Of a DNA stretch of 64,000 nt, positions 17,966 to 26,990 are shown in pieces; within the stretch, counting starts at the first letter, position 1; the number at the start of each line of letters is the position of its first letter. The stretch covers positions 52,133 to 116,132 of the forward strand of contig CALOEW010000066.1 in NCBI GenBank assembly GCA_942492445.1, given 5' to 3'. Source of the stretch: NORP240 sp942492445 (GTDB lineage: Bacteria; Pseudomonadota; Gammaproteobacteria; Pseudomonadales; Pseudohongiellaceae). Position numbers and translations under genes: made by a program. The notes below the pieces were generated by a model. It was not told the origin of the DNA, did no database searches, and was given only the letters and a program-made list of their open reading frames with translations.

Positions 17966-18731
17966 AGCCTACAACCTGTTCTGCGCTACCCGCAGTATCC
18001 CCTGAGTTTCTCAGGTCCAGTGTTTTAACCTGTAACCCTCGCCGCTTTGATGCACGCAACAGGCCGTTGAGCGGGCGGCAGCCGCAGGCCTGTTCGCCGG
18101 TGATCGCGTCCAGTTGCTGCTCGATAAGACGGCTGGTGCGGCTATCAACACGCCGGGCCTTTTCGTAGGGAAGGTAATGACTCAGGTCTGAACTGATTAC
18201 AATGAGTGTTTCGCGGTCGCCCCAAAGGCGGTCCAGCACGCCTGTGACGGTTTCCTGGTCCGCATCCCCCACGACCATGGGAACCAGCCGGAACGCGGAC
18301 AACACGGTCTGCAGGAACGGCAGCTGCACCTCCAGGCTGTGCTCCCGGTCATGGGCATCATCGCGCCGCGATACACCCGGAAGTCCTTCAATACACTGCA
18401 GCGCATCGAGGTCAAGAGGGATAGTTCCCAGGGGTGTCTGGAACTCGCTTACCGTGGGCAGGGCCAGGCCCTGGAATGCAACCCTGTGGCTCGGTCCCAG
18501 CAGAATCACCCTTCCGATCTGGTGGCGGCGGGACACCAGCAGGCGGTACGCCGTGGCTGCCACCGGGCCGGAAAATACATAACCCGCGTGGGGTACCACC
18601 AGTGCTTTGATCGAGGCCGGATCGACCGCGGCCGGTGCCGCAGATTCCAGCAGGGCAGCCAGGTCCCGGGTCAGGCGCCGGGGATCATCCGGATAGAATA
18701 TGCCGGCAACAGCGGGTTGGCGGATTTCCAT
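17940..18731 (-). CDS. amrB: AmmeMemoRadiSam system protein B (Memo family)
   Basis: The start is set at ATG 18731 (MEIRQPAVAGIFYP, the usual family opening); the frame upstream to 18851 lacks support. The 263-residue Memo/MEMO1 protein resembles class III extradiol dioxygenases in fold. Visible family segments are VPHAGYVFSGPVAATAYR, LLGPSHR, DDAHDREHSLEVQLPFLQ and ISSDLSHYLPYEKA, which carry the histidines that bind metal in homologues. Human MEMO1 has been described as iron- or copper-binding. The biochemical role here is unknown. Confidence 0.9.
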   Translation of the reverse strand: MEIRQPAVAGIFYPDDPRRLTRDLAALLESAAPAAVDPASIKALVVPHAGYVFSGPVAATAYRLLVSRRHQIGRVILLGPSHRVAFQGLALPTVSEFQTPLGTIPLDLDALQCIEGLPGVSRRDDAHDREHSLEVQLPFLQTVLSAFRLVPMVVGDADQETVTGVLDRLWGDRETLIVISSDLSHYLPYEKARRVDSRTSRLIEQQLDAITGEQACGCRPLNGLLRASKRRGLQVKTLDLRNSGDTAGSAEQVVGYGSFAVCQ

Positions 18732-18969
18732 GGTGTGACCTCGCTCCCGGAAGTCCGGGCAAGGGGGTGAAAACAGTATGTGGCGAATTGGGCGGAATCT
18801 CCGTTGAATTCGCCGGAAAAATCCACATATAGAGCTATATGGCTCCGGCACCCTGCTTATTCAAGGGTAATCGATCCCTTCGAATCCTGCTGTTGCCGGT
18901 TGTCCAGTGCGGCGCTGAAACAGAGCCCGACAGAAGTTTGATTACAGAATCATCGGTACGAATTGCCTT

Positions 18970-20067
18970 ATGACGTCCCCCCCAGCGACCTACCCCACTC
19001 ACTATTGGCACCGACTCGAGGATGGACGGGTGCAGTGTGATCTTTGTCCCCGGTTCTGCAAGCTGCGCGAGGGTCAGCGGGGTCTGTGCTACGTTCGCGG
19101 CCGTACTGATGATCAGGTGGTGCTGTACAGTTATGGAAGAAGCAGTGGATTCTGCATCGATCCAATCGAGAAAAAGCCGCTGAACCATTTCTTTCCGGGC
19201 AGCTCGGTGCTGTCGTTCGGGACTGCCGGCTGTAACCTGGCATGCAAGTTCTGCCAGAACTGGGACATGAGCAAATCCAGGCACATGGATACGCTGGCTG
19301 ATCAGGCAATGCCGGACGAGCTTGCCGCAGTGGCCAGGCGCATGGGTTGTCAGAGTATTGCCTTCACTTACAACGATCCGGTTATCTTCCTGGAGTATGC
19401 CGTGGACACGGCTCAGGCCTGCCGTGAACAGGGCATCCGGTCCGTGGCCGTCAGTGCCGGGTTTATCACCGAAAAACCTCGGGAGCGACTCTTCAGCAAC
19501 ATCGATGCAGCGAACATCGATCTGAAAGCATTTACCGAAAAATTTTATCACCAGTTATGTGGTGGTCATCTACAGAATGTGCTGGAAACCCTGCAATACA
19601 TTAAGCAGGAAACTGAAGTCTGGCTTGAGATCACTTCGCTGTTGATCCCGGGCAGGAACGACTCTGAGTCAGAGTTGCAGGCCATGACCCGGTGGCTAAT
19701 GGAAAACCTGGGTCCCGATGTGCCTCTGCATTTTACTGCCTTTCACCCGGACTGGAAAATGCGCGACATTGCCCCAACGCCACAAAGCACTCTGACCCGG
19801 GCAAGGCGGATCGCGATTGCAAACGGGTTACATTATGTTTACACAGGGAATGTTCATGATCGCGAGGGCAGCAGTACCTGGTGCCCGGAATGTCACCAGC
19901 GGGTGATCGAACGGGACTGGTATGAACTCGGGGGCTGGCACCTGGACAGTCGAGGGTGCTGTGAGCACTGCGGCACTCGGATTGCAGGTCATTTCGAGGA
20001 CCATCCGGGCAGCTGGGGAGCCCGTCGCGTGCCGGTAAGGATTTCCAGCAGTAACCATACGGGCTGA
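18970..20067 (+). CDS. amrS: AmmeMemoRadiSam system radical SAM enzyme
   Basis: The 365-residue radical SAM protein resembles pyruvate formate-lyase-activating enzymes. The [4Fe-4S] motif is CNLACKFC (about residues 89-96). An N-terminal CDLCPRFC and a C-terminal CPEC...CCEHCG pair could hold further metal sites. GxIxGxxE-like and EITSLLIPGRNDS segments are typical of the amrS subfamily. The substrate is unknown. It is transcribed away from amrA/amrB across a 238 bp intergenic region, so the set may share a divergent promoter region. Confidence 0.9.
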   Translation: MTSPPATYPTHYWHRLEDGRVQCDLCPRFCKLREGQRGLCYVRGRTDDQVVLYSYGRSSGFCIDPIEKKPLNHFFPGSSVLSFGTAGCNLACKFCQNWDMSKSRHMDTLADQAMPDELAAVARRMGCQSIAFTYNDPVIFLEYAVDTAQACREQGIRSVAVSAGFITEKPRERLFSNIDAANIDLKAFTEKFYHQLCGGHLQNVLETLQYIKQETEVWLEITSLLIPGRNDSESELQAMTRWLMENLGPDVPLHFTAFHPDWKMRDIAPTPQSTLTRARRIAIANGLHYVYTGNVHDREGSSTWCPECHQRVIERDWYELGGWHLDSRGCCEHCGTRIAGHFEDHPGSWGARRVPVRISSSNHTG

Positions 20068-20114
20068 CTGCTGATTGCAATTCCACCTTATATGGAACGA
20101 AAAGGCAATAAATG

Positions 20115-20591
20115 TCAGTTGGGCTTCTGGGTCAGTAATTCGTCTTCAACGAGCATTCTGATCAGGGCAATAGCGTCGATATCCGTTTGGAAATAGGCGG
20201 ATTTCAGGTGTTCACCGACCATGTGGCCCTCGGCACCGTTCTCAAGGTCGCGCTGGTAGAAAAACCTGACGAACAGATACCCCTCAGCGGGTTCTTCGAT
20301 GGAAGTCACGCTCTGCGCGTGTAGCGGCTGGTCCGAGCCGGTGACGACTGTCTCGATCCGCTCCTGGTGGGTGAGTGTCACCTGTTCCCGGAATTCGGTG
20401 TCACCAGCCTGAATATACCGGACAAAACCGCTGTCATTCTCGTTGACTACACGGCAGGAGAGGCCGGCATTGAACCTGCCTGGATCCCGGGCCCGCAGGA
20501 GTAGCCCCTCCCACAGCTGGGAACGGCTCATCGGCTTGATAGCAGCGTCTTCGGGATCGTTGATCTGTACTATATGCTCGAATTCCAGCAA
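20115..20591 (-). CDS. DUF1857 (AtaL-like, SRPBCC fold) protein
   Basis: The start is TTG 20591 (LLEFEHIVQIND), 5 nt after GGGAG; the frame runs upstream to 20825 without protein-like content. The 158-residue product fits the length and opening of DUF1857/AtaL-like START-fold proteins, with the PMSRSQLWEGLLLRARDPGRF segment. The fold has a ligand cavity; function in bacteria is unknown. It is convergent with amrS. Confidence 0.75.
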   Translation of the reverse strand: MLEFEHIVQINDPEDAAIKPMSRSQLWEGLLLRARDPGRFNAGLSCRVVNENDSGFVRYIQAGDTEFREQVTLTHQERIETVVTGSDQPLHAQSVTSIEEPAEGYLFVRFFYQRDLENGAEGHMVGEHLKSAYFQTDIDAIALIRMLVEDELLTQKPN

Positions 20592-20703
20592 TCTGACTCC
20601 CAGTGTTCCGCAAGGAACGGCAATGGACCGGCAAGCCCGTGTTCGGCTTCTGGCCTTGAACTTAGCTACTCGGGTGCTATCAGTCAATATACGGAAGGCC
20701 GAT

Positions 20704-20739
20704 GAAGCCTTCCGGTCATGAATTTGTGGGACAGCAATG
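20704..20739 (+). repeat. Solitary right end of the inverted-repeat element
   Basis: The last 15 bases (20725-20739) are TGTGGGACAGCAATG, identical to the right terminal repeat of the 42776-43211 element, and the preceding CTTCCGGTCATGA also matches. No left end was found upstream, so this is a relic or a solo end. Confidence 0.7.
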
Positions 20740-20830
20740 ATGAAAGGAGTATGCTTCTGTCTACTGGCGTCGCTCTGTGATCTTTCGAAAACCTGCGGCG
20801 TTGATACGGATTCTCCGGACGGCACAGTAG

Positions 20831-21589
20831 ATGAATTTCGAGCGACAAGGTTTTCCGGTCAGTGGCAGGACAGATAGCGTGGAGAAGAAAGCGATTCTGC
20901 AGGTCCGGGGGCTTTGTAAGGACTACCCCATGGGAGAGATTACTGTTCGGGCACTGAAGCACGTCGACCTCGACCTGTTCGAAGCGGAAATGACGGTGTT
21001 GTTGGGAGCCTCCGGAAGCGGCAAGTCGACACTGTTGAATATTATCGGTGGACTCGATGTGGCTACCAGTGGCACGGTGCACTACCGGGATCAGGATCTC
21101 AGCCAGTTCAGTGAAAGGGAACTGACCGAATACCGGCGCTATCATGTCGGCTTCGTATTCCAGTTTTACAATCTCATCTCCAGCCTGACCGCCCGGGAGA
21201 ATGTAGCGCTGGTCACCGATATCTGCACTGATCCGATGTCACCCGCCGAGGCATTGGAACTGGTAGGTCTGCTGGACCGAATGGATCATTTCCCTTCACA
21301 GCTTTCCGGGGGCGAACAACAGCGGGTGGCAATTGCCAGGGCCATCGCCAAGCGTCCGCAGATTCTGCTGTGTGACGAACCGACCGGAGCCCTGGATGCG
21401 AAGACCGGTCGGCTGGTGCTCGGGGTGCTGGACCATGTCAATCGTGAGACCAGCACCACCACTGCAATCATTACCCACAATGCCGCCATAGGAAACCTCG
21501 GTGACGTGGTTGTCAGAATGAGCAGCGGGGAAATTGTCGAGCGCATCGAAAACGAAGAGCGCATGAACGTTGAAGAAATCGAGTGGTGA
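20831..21589 (+). CDS. ABC transporter ATP-binding subunit (MacB/LolD type)
   Basis: The 252-residue ATPase has Walker A GASGSGKST, Q-loop FQFYNL, signature LSGGEQQ and Walker B ILLCDEPTGALD, placing it in the LolD/MacB/FtsE group. The start could be ATG 20831 or GTG 20879, where AGGA sits 8 nt upstream. It energises the FtsX-type permease 21 bp downstream. With the adaptor after that, it forms a three-gene efflux or lipoprotein-handling system. The cargo cannot be read from sequence. Confidence 0.9.
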   Translation: MNFERQGFPVSGRTDSVEKKAILQVRGLCKDYPMGEITVRALKHVDLDLFEAEMTVLLGASGSGKSTLLNIIGGLDVATSGTVHYRDQDLSQFSERELTEYRRYHVGFVFQFYNLISSLTARENVALVTDICTDPMSPAEALELVGLLDRMDHFPSQLSGGEQQRVAIARAIAKRPQILLCDEPTGALDAKTGRLVLGVLDHVNRETSTTTAIITHNAAIGNLGDVVVRMSSGEIVERIENEERMNVEEIEW

Positions 21590-21610
21590 GGACTGAACAG
21601 AGGTTCCTTG

Positions 21611-23974
21611 ATGCTGGCCCTTAATCGAAAGCTGTTGCGGGAACTCTGGCATCTCAAGGGCCAGGTGATTTCCATCGCGCTGGTTGTGGCATCCGGCATC
21701 ATGTCGGTAGTGACCATGCGCGGCAGTTACGAATCCCTGGTCACGGCCCAGCAACAGTACTATTCCGTTACCCGGTTCGCGGATGTATGGGCGCCGCTGG
21801 TACGGGCGCCGCTTGCGCTGATGCCCAAGATCGAAGCCATACCGGGCGTGGACGCGGCAGACAGCCGCGTGTCGTTTCTGGCCACCCTCGACCTGGACGA
21901 CAGCGGTATCCCCGCCCAGGGGCGGTTCGTTTCCCTCCCCGAAGTGGGCAGGCCCAAGCTCAACGACATTATCGTCAGGCAGGGCCGTTACATCGTGCCA
22001 GGCTCACCAGACGAGGTGATTATCAGCGAGAATTTTGCTGCCGCCCGGGATTTCATTCCCGGTGACACCATCCGGGTCATCATCAACGGTCGGGCCAGAG
22101 ACCTGGACATCGTCGGAATCGCCATTTCAGCGGAACACTCCTATGCCGTTCCCCCGGGCGCCATGTATCCAGAAGACGAGCGCTACGGAATCCTGTGGGC
22201 AAGCCGCGAAACACTTGGGCCGGCCTTCAACATGGACGGCGCCTTTAATGAAGCCTTCATCACTTTGACTCCCGACGCCAACCAGGATGCGGTTATCGAA
22301 ACCCTCGACAATATCCTCGACCCCTACGGAGGCCTTGGGGCATATCCGCGTCGCAACCAGGCTTCACACCAGATCCTGCAGGCGGAGCTGGATTCCAATC
22401 GCGTAACCGGTGCAGTCATACCGGTGATATTTCTGGGTGTCGCTGTTTTTCTTCTTTACCTGGTGCTGGGTCGGCTTATCTCCACCCAGCGTGGGGAGAT
22501 CGCGGTACTGAAGGCATTCGGATACAGCGATCGTGAAGTGGGCATGCACTTTCTGATGTTTGCGGTAGTGGCAGTCATTATAGGTGGGACAATTGGCGCT
22601 ATTGGAGGAGTCTTTCTGGGGGACGGTTACATTTCCATGTATGACCAGTATTTCGATCTGCCGAATCTTCGCTACCAGCTGACTCCCTCACTGCTGGTTT
22701 TCGCTTTCTTCGCCTGTGTGTTCGGCGCCATCGGCGGTGCCATGGCGGCGGTGCGTCGCGCTATCCTTCTGCCACCGGCAGAGGCAATGCGTCCCGAGGC
22801 GCCGGCTCGTTTCGAACCGGGAATCTTTGAAAAGCTTGGCCTGGGAAGATTGCTTGGACCCAATGGCCGGATGATTCTGCGCAACGTGGAACGCAAGCCG
22901 ATACAGGGGTTTTTTTCATCCCTGGGTGTCGCCATGTCGGTGGCGATTCTCACTATCGGCTTCTTTATGTTTGACAGTGTCAATTTCATGATGGATCTGC
23001 AGTTCAGATTGATTCAGCGGGAGGATCTGACTCTGACTTTTCGGGAGATCCTGCCGGACAAGGTGGTCTATGACCTGGGCCACCTGCAAGGCGTAAACCG
23101 GGTAGAGACTTATCGATACCTGCCATCCCGGCTGCGGTCCGGCCATCGGAACGAGGAAGTGGCGATTCAGGGAATGGAGATTGATGGCCGTTTGCGTCGC
23201 ATCGTGAATTCAGACGGTAACGAGGTTCCGGTACCAAGCACCGGTGTGGTGTTGAGTTCGTTGCTCGCGCAACGATTGCAAGTGGCCACCGGTGATGAGG
23301 TTATCGTGGAAATACTGGAGGGGAAACGCAAAACCACCCACGCCACGGTCACTGGCGTCATCGAGGATTTTCTGGGTCTCTCCGCGTACATGAGCCGGGA
23401 ATCACTGTGGGACCTGAGCGAGGAACCCAACGTGGTGTCCGGCGCCTATCTGGCAGTGGATAATGAGCGCCTGGACGACCTGTTCCGTGAATTGAAGCAG
23501 GTTCCGGCAGTTACCGGGGTGGCGTCTCCTGCCGGTATGCTGGCATCTTTCGAAGAACAGCTGGCCCAGGGAATCCTGATTGCGGCGGGATTTCTGCTGG
23601 GGTTTGCAGCTATTATCGCAGTCGGAGTGATCTACAACGCGGCCCGCATATCGTTGTCGGAGCGCGGTCGGGAACTGGCCAGCCTGCGGGTTATGGGGTT
23701 TCATCGTCGCGAAGTCGCAATTCTGCTTCTGGGGGAGCAGGCAATCATCACTCTGGTTGCAATTCCCCTCGGTTGGTTGATAGGTTACGGCCTCTGCTAT
23801 GCCGTAACCGAGGGCATTCAGACTGATATTTACCGTATTCCCTTTATTGTAGAACCCCGAACCTATATATTGTCGGCTATTCTGATCTGTATCGCCGCTG
23901 CCGCCAGTGGCCTGGCGGTCCGGCGACGTCTTGACAGAATCGAACTGGTCGAAGTACTCAAAACAAGGGAGTAA
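21611..23974 (+). CDS. FtsX-family ABC permease
   Basis: The 787-residue protein has the duplicated FtsX/LolC-E plan: a helix near the N-terminus, a large periplasmic region, three helices (about 265-400), a second helix and periplasmic domain, and three final helices. It transduces ATP hydrolysis by the upstream subunit into a periplasmic conformational change (mechanotransmission) rather than forming a classic channel. The ATG at 21611 is preferred over the adjoining TTG at 21608. Confidence 0.9.
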   Translation: MLALNRKLLRELWHLKGQVISIALVVASGIMSVVTMRGSYESLVTAQQQYYSVTRFADVWAPLVRAPLALMPKIEAIPGVDAADSRVSFLATLDLDDSGIPAQGRFVSLPEVGRPKLNDIIVRQGRYIVPGSPDEVIISENFAAARDFIPGDTIRVIINGRARDLDIVGIAISAEHSYAVPPGAMYPEDERYGILWASRETLGPAFNMDGAFNEAFITLTPDANQDAVIETLDNILDPYGGLGAYPRRNQASHQILQAELDSNRVTGAVIPVIFLGVAVFLLYLVLGRLISTQRGEIAVLKAFGYSDREVGMHFLMFAVVAVIIGGTIGAIGGVFLGDGYISMYDQYFDLPNLRYQLTPSLLVFAFFACVFGAIGGAMAAVRRAILLPPAEAMRPEAPARFEPGIFEKLGLGRLLGPNGRMILRNVERKPIQGFFSSLGVAMSVAILTIGFFMFDSVNFMMDLQFRLIQREDLTLTFREILPDKVVYDLGHLQGVNRVETYRYLPSRLRSGHRNEEVAIQGMEIDGRLRRIVNSDGNEVPVPSTGVVLSSLLAQRLQVATGDEVIVEILEGKRKTTHATVTGVIEDFLGLSAYMSRESLWDLSEEPNVVSGAYLAVDNERLDDLFRELKQVPAVTGVASPAGMLASFEEQLAQGILIAAGFLLGFAAIIAVGVIYNAARISLSERGRELASLRVMGFHRREVAILLLGEQAIITLVAIPLGWLIGYGLCYAVTEGIQTDIYRIPFIVEPRTYILSAILICIAAAASGLAVRRRLDRIELVEVLKTRE

Positions 23975-23981
23975 CTCCCAG

Positions 23982-25151
23982 GTGAAAATGATACCCCGAT
24001 GGCTGGGGGCCGGGTTTGTTTTACTGCTGGTTGCCGCCCTGGTCTTTGTCCTGCAGCCACAACCACAACGAGTCGAAGTCGCCCAGGTGCAGCGTCGGCC
24101 CTTTGCGGAAACCGTCGAGGAACAGGGGCGTACACGTGCGCACCGGCCCTTTGTGGTTACCGCGCCCGTCAGCGGCCGCCTGTTGCGAACTGACCTTGAT
24201 GAAGGCGACCGTGTGTCAGAAGGGCAGGTGATCGCAAGAATAGCCCCCGCGCCACAGGATCAGCGCACTATAGCCTTTGCAGAAGCCAATCTGAGCGCTG
24301 CCGAAGCCCGGTATTCAGCCGTTGAGGCTGCGCTTGAAGAAGTCCGCAGCACCCTGGAACGCAATCGCAGTGAACTGAAAAGGCGGGAACAGCTGTTCGC
24401 CAGTGATCTGACCAGCGCTGAAGAAGTTGAAACCTTCCGGCAGCTGGTGAGTGTTGGGGAATCCCGGCTTGAAGCCGCCCGGGCAAATCTTCGGGCCGCC
24501 AGTTCGGAGATTGAAAGTGCCAGGTCTAATCTGATAGGGGCGGGAGCCTCCTGGCAGGGAGGCGGCGGAGTAATCGAAATTCAATCTCCGTCGGACGGAA
24601 CCGTTTATCGCGTTTTTGAGGAGAATGAGCGGGTTCTTCAGGCCGGTGAGCCAATTTTTGCAATCAGTAATCGCGATACCCTGGAGATTCTCGTCGACCT
24701 GTTGACCCAGGATGCGGTAAAGGTGGACCCGGGCGATCCGGTGAGAGTCACCGGCTGGGGGGGTGACTTCACAATCGATGCCGTCGTGCAGTACAAGGAG
24801 CCGGAAGCATTCACCAAAATTTCCGCCCTGGGTGTCGAGGAGCAGCGGGTCAACGTGATCGCGGAACTGTTGACTGTTCCTGACAATATCGGTGCCGAGT
24901 ACCGCGTAGAGGTGGCTATCGTCACCTGGCAGGGCGAGGATGTGCTGACCATTCCCACCAGCGCCATATTTCAGCGTTCCAATGGCTGGAACACCTTTGT
25001 GGTAGAGGACGGAAGGACCGAGTTGCGGTCCCTGTTGATCGGCTCGAGGGGGCGTGACTACACCCAGGTGATTGATGGTGTCGAGGAAGGAAGTACGGTA
25101 GTGGTGTTCCCGTCCGACCTCATCAACGAGGGCACGCGGGTAACATTCTGA
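23982..25151 (+). CDS. HlyD/MacA-type periplasmic adaptor
   Basis: The start is taken at GTG 23982 after GGGAG (23967-23971); ATG 23988 is also possible. The 389-residue protein has one N-terminal membrane anchor (WLGAGFVLLLVAALVFVL), a lipoyl half (VTAPVSGRLLRTDLDEGDRVSEGQ), a coiled-coil hairpin (about 85-175), the second lipoyl half (IQSPSDGTVYRV) and beta-barrel domains. It would connect the FtsX permease to an outer-membrane channel; no TolC-like gene is nearby. Confidence 0.9.
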   Translation: MKMIPRWLGAGFVLLLVAALVFVLQPQPQRVEVAQVQRRPFAETVEEQGRTRAHRPFVVTAPVSGRLLRTDLDEGDRVSEGQVIARIAPAPQDQRTIAFAEANLSAAEARYSAVEAALEEVRSTLERNRSELKRREQLFASDLTSAEEVETFRQLVSVGESRLEAARANLRAASSEIESARSNLIGAGASWQGGGGVIEIQSPSDGTVYRVFEENERVLQAGEPIFAISNRDTLEILVDLLTQDAVKVDPGDPVRVTGWGGDFTIDAVVQYKEPEAFTKISALGVEEQRVNVIAELLTVPDNIGAEYRVEVAIVTWQGEDVLTIPTSAIFQRSNGWNTFVVEDGRTELRSLLIGSRGRDYTQVIDGVEEGSTVVVFPSDLINEGTRVTF

Positions 25152-25388
25152 TTCAGAGCTGGTGCCGGCGTCCCGTGCGCCCGATCCCATCAGGGCCGGT
25201 TTCTGGAGAAACAGCCGGTCCAAAGGGGCAGGGGGTTTATCTGGGTGCTGGACAAAACCTGACAGCAGGGATACCTTTAGGCCCCTACAACAAGCCATAA
25301 CGACCGATCTATTGCGGCCGACACCGCCTCGAATGGGGAAATCCGGGGGTCGTCGGCGCTCTGGATAACACCTTGCGGAAAGACTCAA

Positions 25389-26888
25389 ATGGACCTGCAG
25401 CGATTTTTCAACCACTGGAACCTCCGAGAACACCCGTTTCAGGCCGAAGAGGCCCTGAACGACGCCGTCTATAACCGGATGCTGAAAGACGCAATTTCCC
25501 ATCCGGACTTCACCAAGATATACGGTGACCCTGCCAACCCCGGGACGACAATCGTATTCGGTGAGAAAGGCAGTGGCAAGACGGCTATTAGGTTGATGAT
25601 TCAGCGTAAGCTTAACGATTACAACATGGACAGGGATTCCGGCCAGGTCTTCGTGGTCAGTTACGAAGAGCTCAATCCGATGCTCGATCGTCTGGCACGG
25701 TATATGAAGACCATCGCTGGCGAAAAGATCATGAAGTCGATCAGGCTGGCAGATCACCAGGATGCCATCCTGTCCCTGGCAGTGACCAAACTGCTTGACG
25801 AGGCACTGGAGGCCGATGACAAGGCGACATCCAAGGATATGGCCAGAATCCTGAAAAAAATGGATCTGCAGAGGCGGTTGAACCTGGCGGCACTGGCCTT
25901 GCTTTACGATAATCCCAAGCATGCACAGGCATCTGATCGATGGCACCGTCTGATGCGAACATTGAAAATGAAAACTGCGTGGGACCGTTCCAGGCACGGC
26001 CTGTTTTTTGTTTTTGCCGCAGTGGTCGGCGTTGTAGGTGGACTTGGCTGGAGCTTTCTGCCAACGCCCGGGCTCGAATGGGTAACCGCGACGGTGGTCG
26101 GTATCGGTGGCGCTGTTCTGCTGGGCGGTTGGTGGCTCATGCGTGAGTGGCGCAATAGCAAGCGCGGGCGACAGTTGGCCAGGGAGATTCGGGCAGTTGC
26201 CCGTGAAAAGGGTGAAGCTGCCCGTCACTTGTGGAATTTCAGGAAGGTGGACGATGCCGTGACCTTGTTCCCGGCGAAAATCGATCAGGACAGCCGCTAC
26301 GAACTGACCGGCAGATTTCTCGATGTCATCAGGGACTTCGGGTATTCCAGTATTATCGTACTGATGGATCGTGTCGATGAGCCGGTGCTGGTCAATGGGG
26401 ATGCCAAGCGGATGAAGATGCTGGTCTGGCCAATGCTGAACAATAAATTTCTGCAGCAGGAGAATGTGGGTATCAAGATGCTACTGCCGATCGAACTGAG
26501 CCACATGCTCGCTTCAGAAGATCTGGAGTTCAAGCGTCAGGCACGACTGGACAAGCAGAATGTGATCAATCCTCTGAAGTGGACAGGCACCACGCTCTAC
26601 GATCTGTGTTCCTGGCGGTTTAAAAATTGTCAGACTTCAGAGGAGCATATTTCCCTCGATGCCATGTTTGACGATGATGTGCAGAGTGCCTATCTGATTG
26701 AATCCCTGGATCAGATGCATCAACCCCGCGACGCCTTCAAGTTTCTGTATGCGGTAATTCTTGAGCACTGCCGCAATACGCCGGGCGACTCAGAAGATTA
26801 CCAGATCTCCAGGTCCACCCTGGACTTTGTCCGTCGTCAGCAGAGTGAGCGGGTGGTAGACCTCTACCGTGGAGTCGCCACCAGCTAG
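25389..26888 (+). CDS. Membrane-anchored P-loop ATPase of unknown role
   Basis: The 499-residue protein starts FNHWNLREHPFQ, similar to AAA/ExeA-like openings. It has Walker A GEKGSGKT (58-65) and a Walker B-like IIVLMDRVDEP near residue 322. Two hydrophobic helices (about 202-250) interrupt the ATPase region, as in KAP-type NTPases, whose helices insert between Walker motifs. Proteins of this plan are sometimes tied to membrane signalling or defence, but nothing nearby supports a specific job. The gene is monocistronic, ending in a repeat that supplies its TAG. Confidence 0.6.
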   Translation: MDLQRFFNHWNLREHPFQAEEALNDAVYNRMLKDAISHPDFTKIYGDPANPGTTIVFGEKGSGKTAIRLMIQRKLNDYNMDRDSGQVFVVSYEELNPMLDRLARYMKTIAGEKIMKSIRLADHQDAILSLAVTKLLDEALEADDKATSKDMARILKKMDLQRRLNLAALALLYDNPKHAQASDRWHRLMRTLKMKTAWDRSRHGLFFVFAAVVGVVGGLGWSFLPTPGLEWVTATVVGIGGAVLLGGWWLMREWRNSKRGRQLAREIRAVAREKGEAARHLWNFRKVDDAVTLFPAKIDQDSRYELTGRFLDVIRDFGYSSIIVLMDRVDEPVLVNGDAKRMKMLVWPMLNNKFLQQENVGIKMLLPIELSHMLASEDLEFKRQARLDKQNVINPLKWTGTTLYDLCSWRFKNCQTSEEHISLDAMFDDDVQSAYLIESLDQMHQPRDAFKFLYAVILEHCRNTPGDSEDYQISRSTLDFVRRQQSERVVDLYRGVATS

Positions 26889-26950
26889 GGAACCTCTGGC
26901 TGAGTCCCCACATGCTCTGGCTTTCAGACGAGTCTGCCGGTAAGGCGTGA
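26885..26950 (+). repeat. Stop-codon repeat, copy 2
   Basis: TAGGGAACCTCTGGCTGAGT, then CATGCTCTGGCTTTCAGACGAG, matching the copy at 6576. The TAG is the stop of the P-loop ATPase gene. Confidence 0.75.
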
Positions 26951-26990
26951 GGCGCTGCAAGCGATGTTACCTGCCGTCTCTGTGGCTTGA

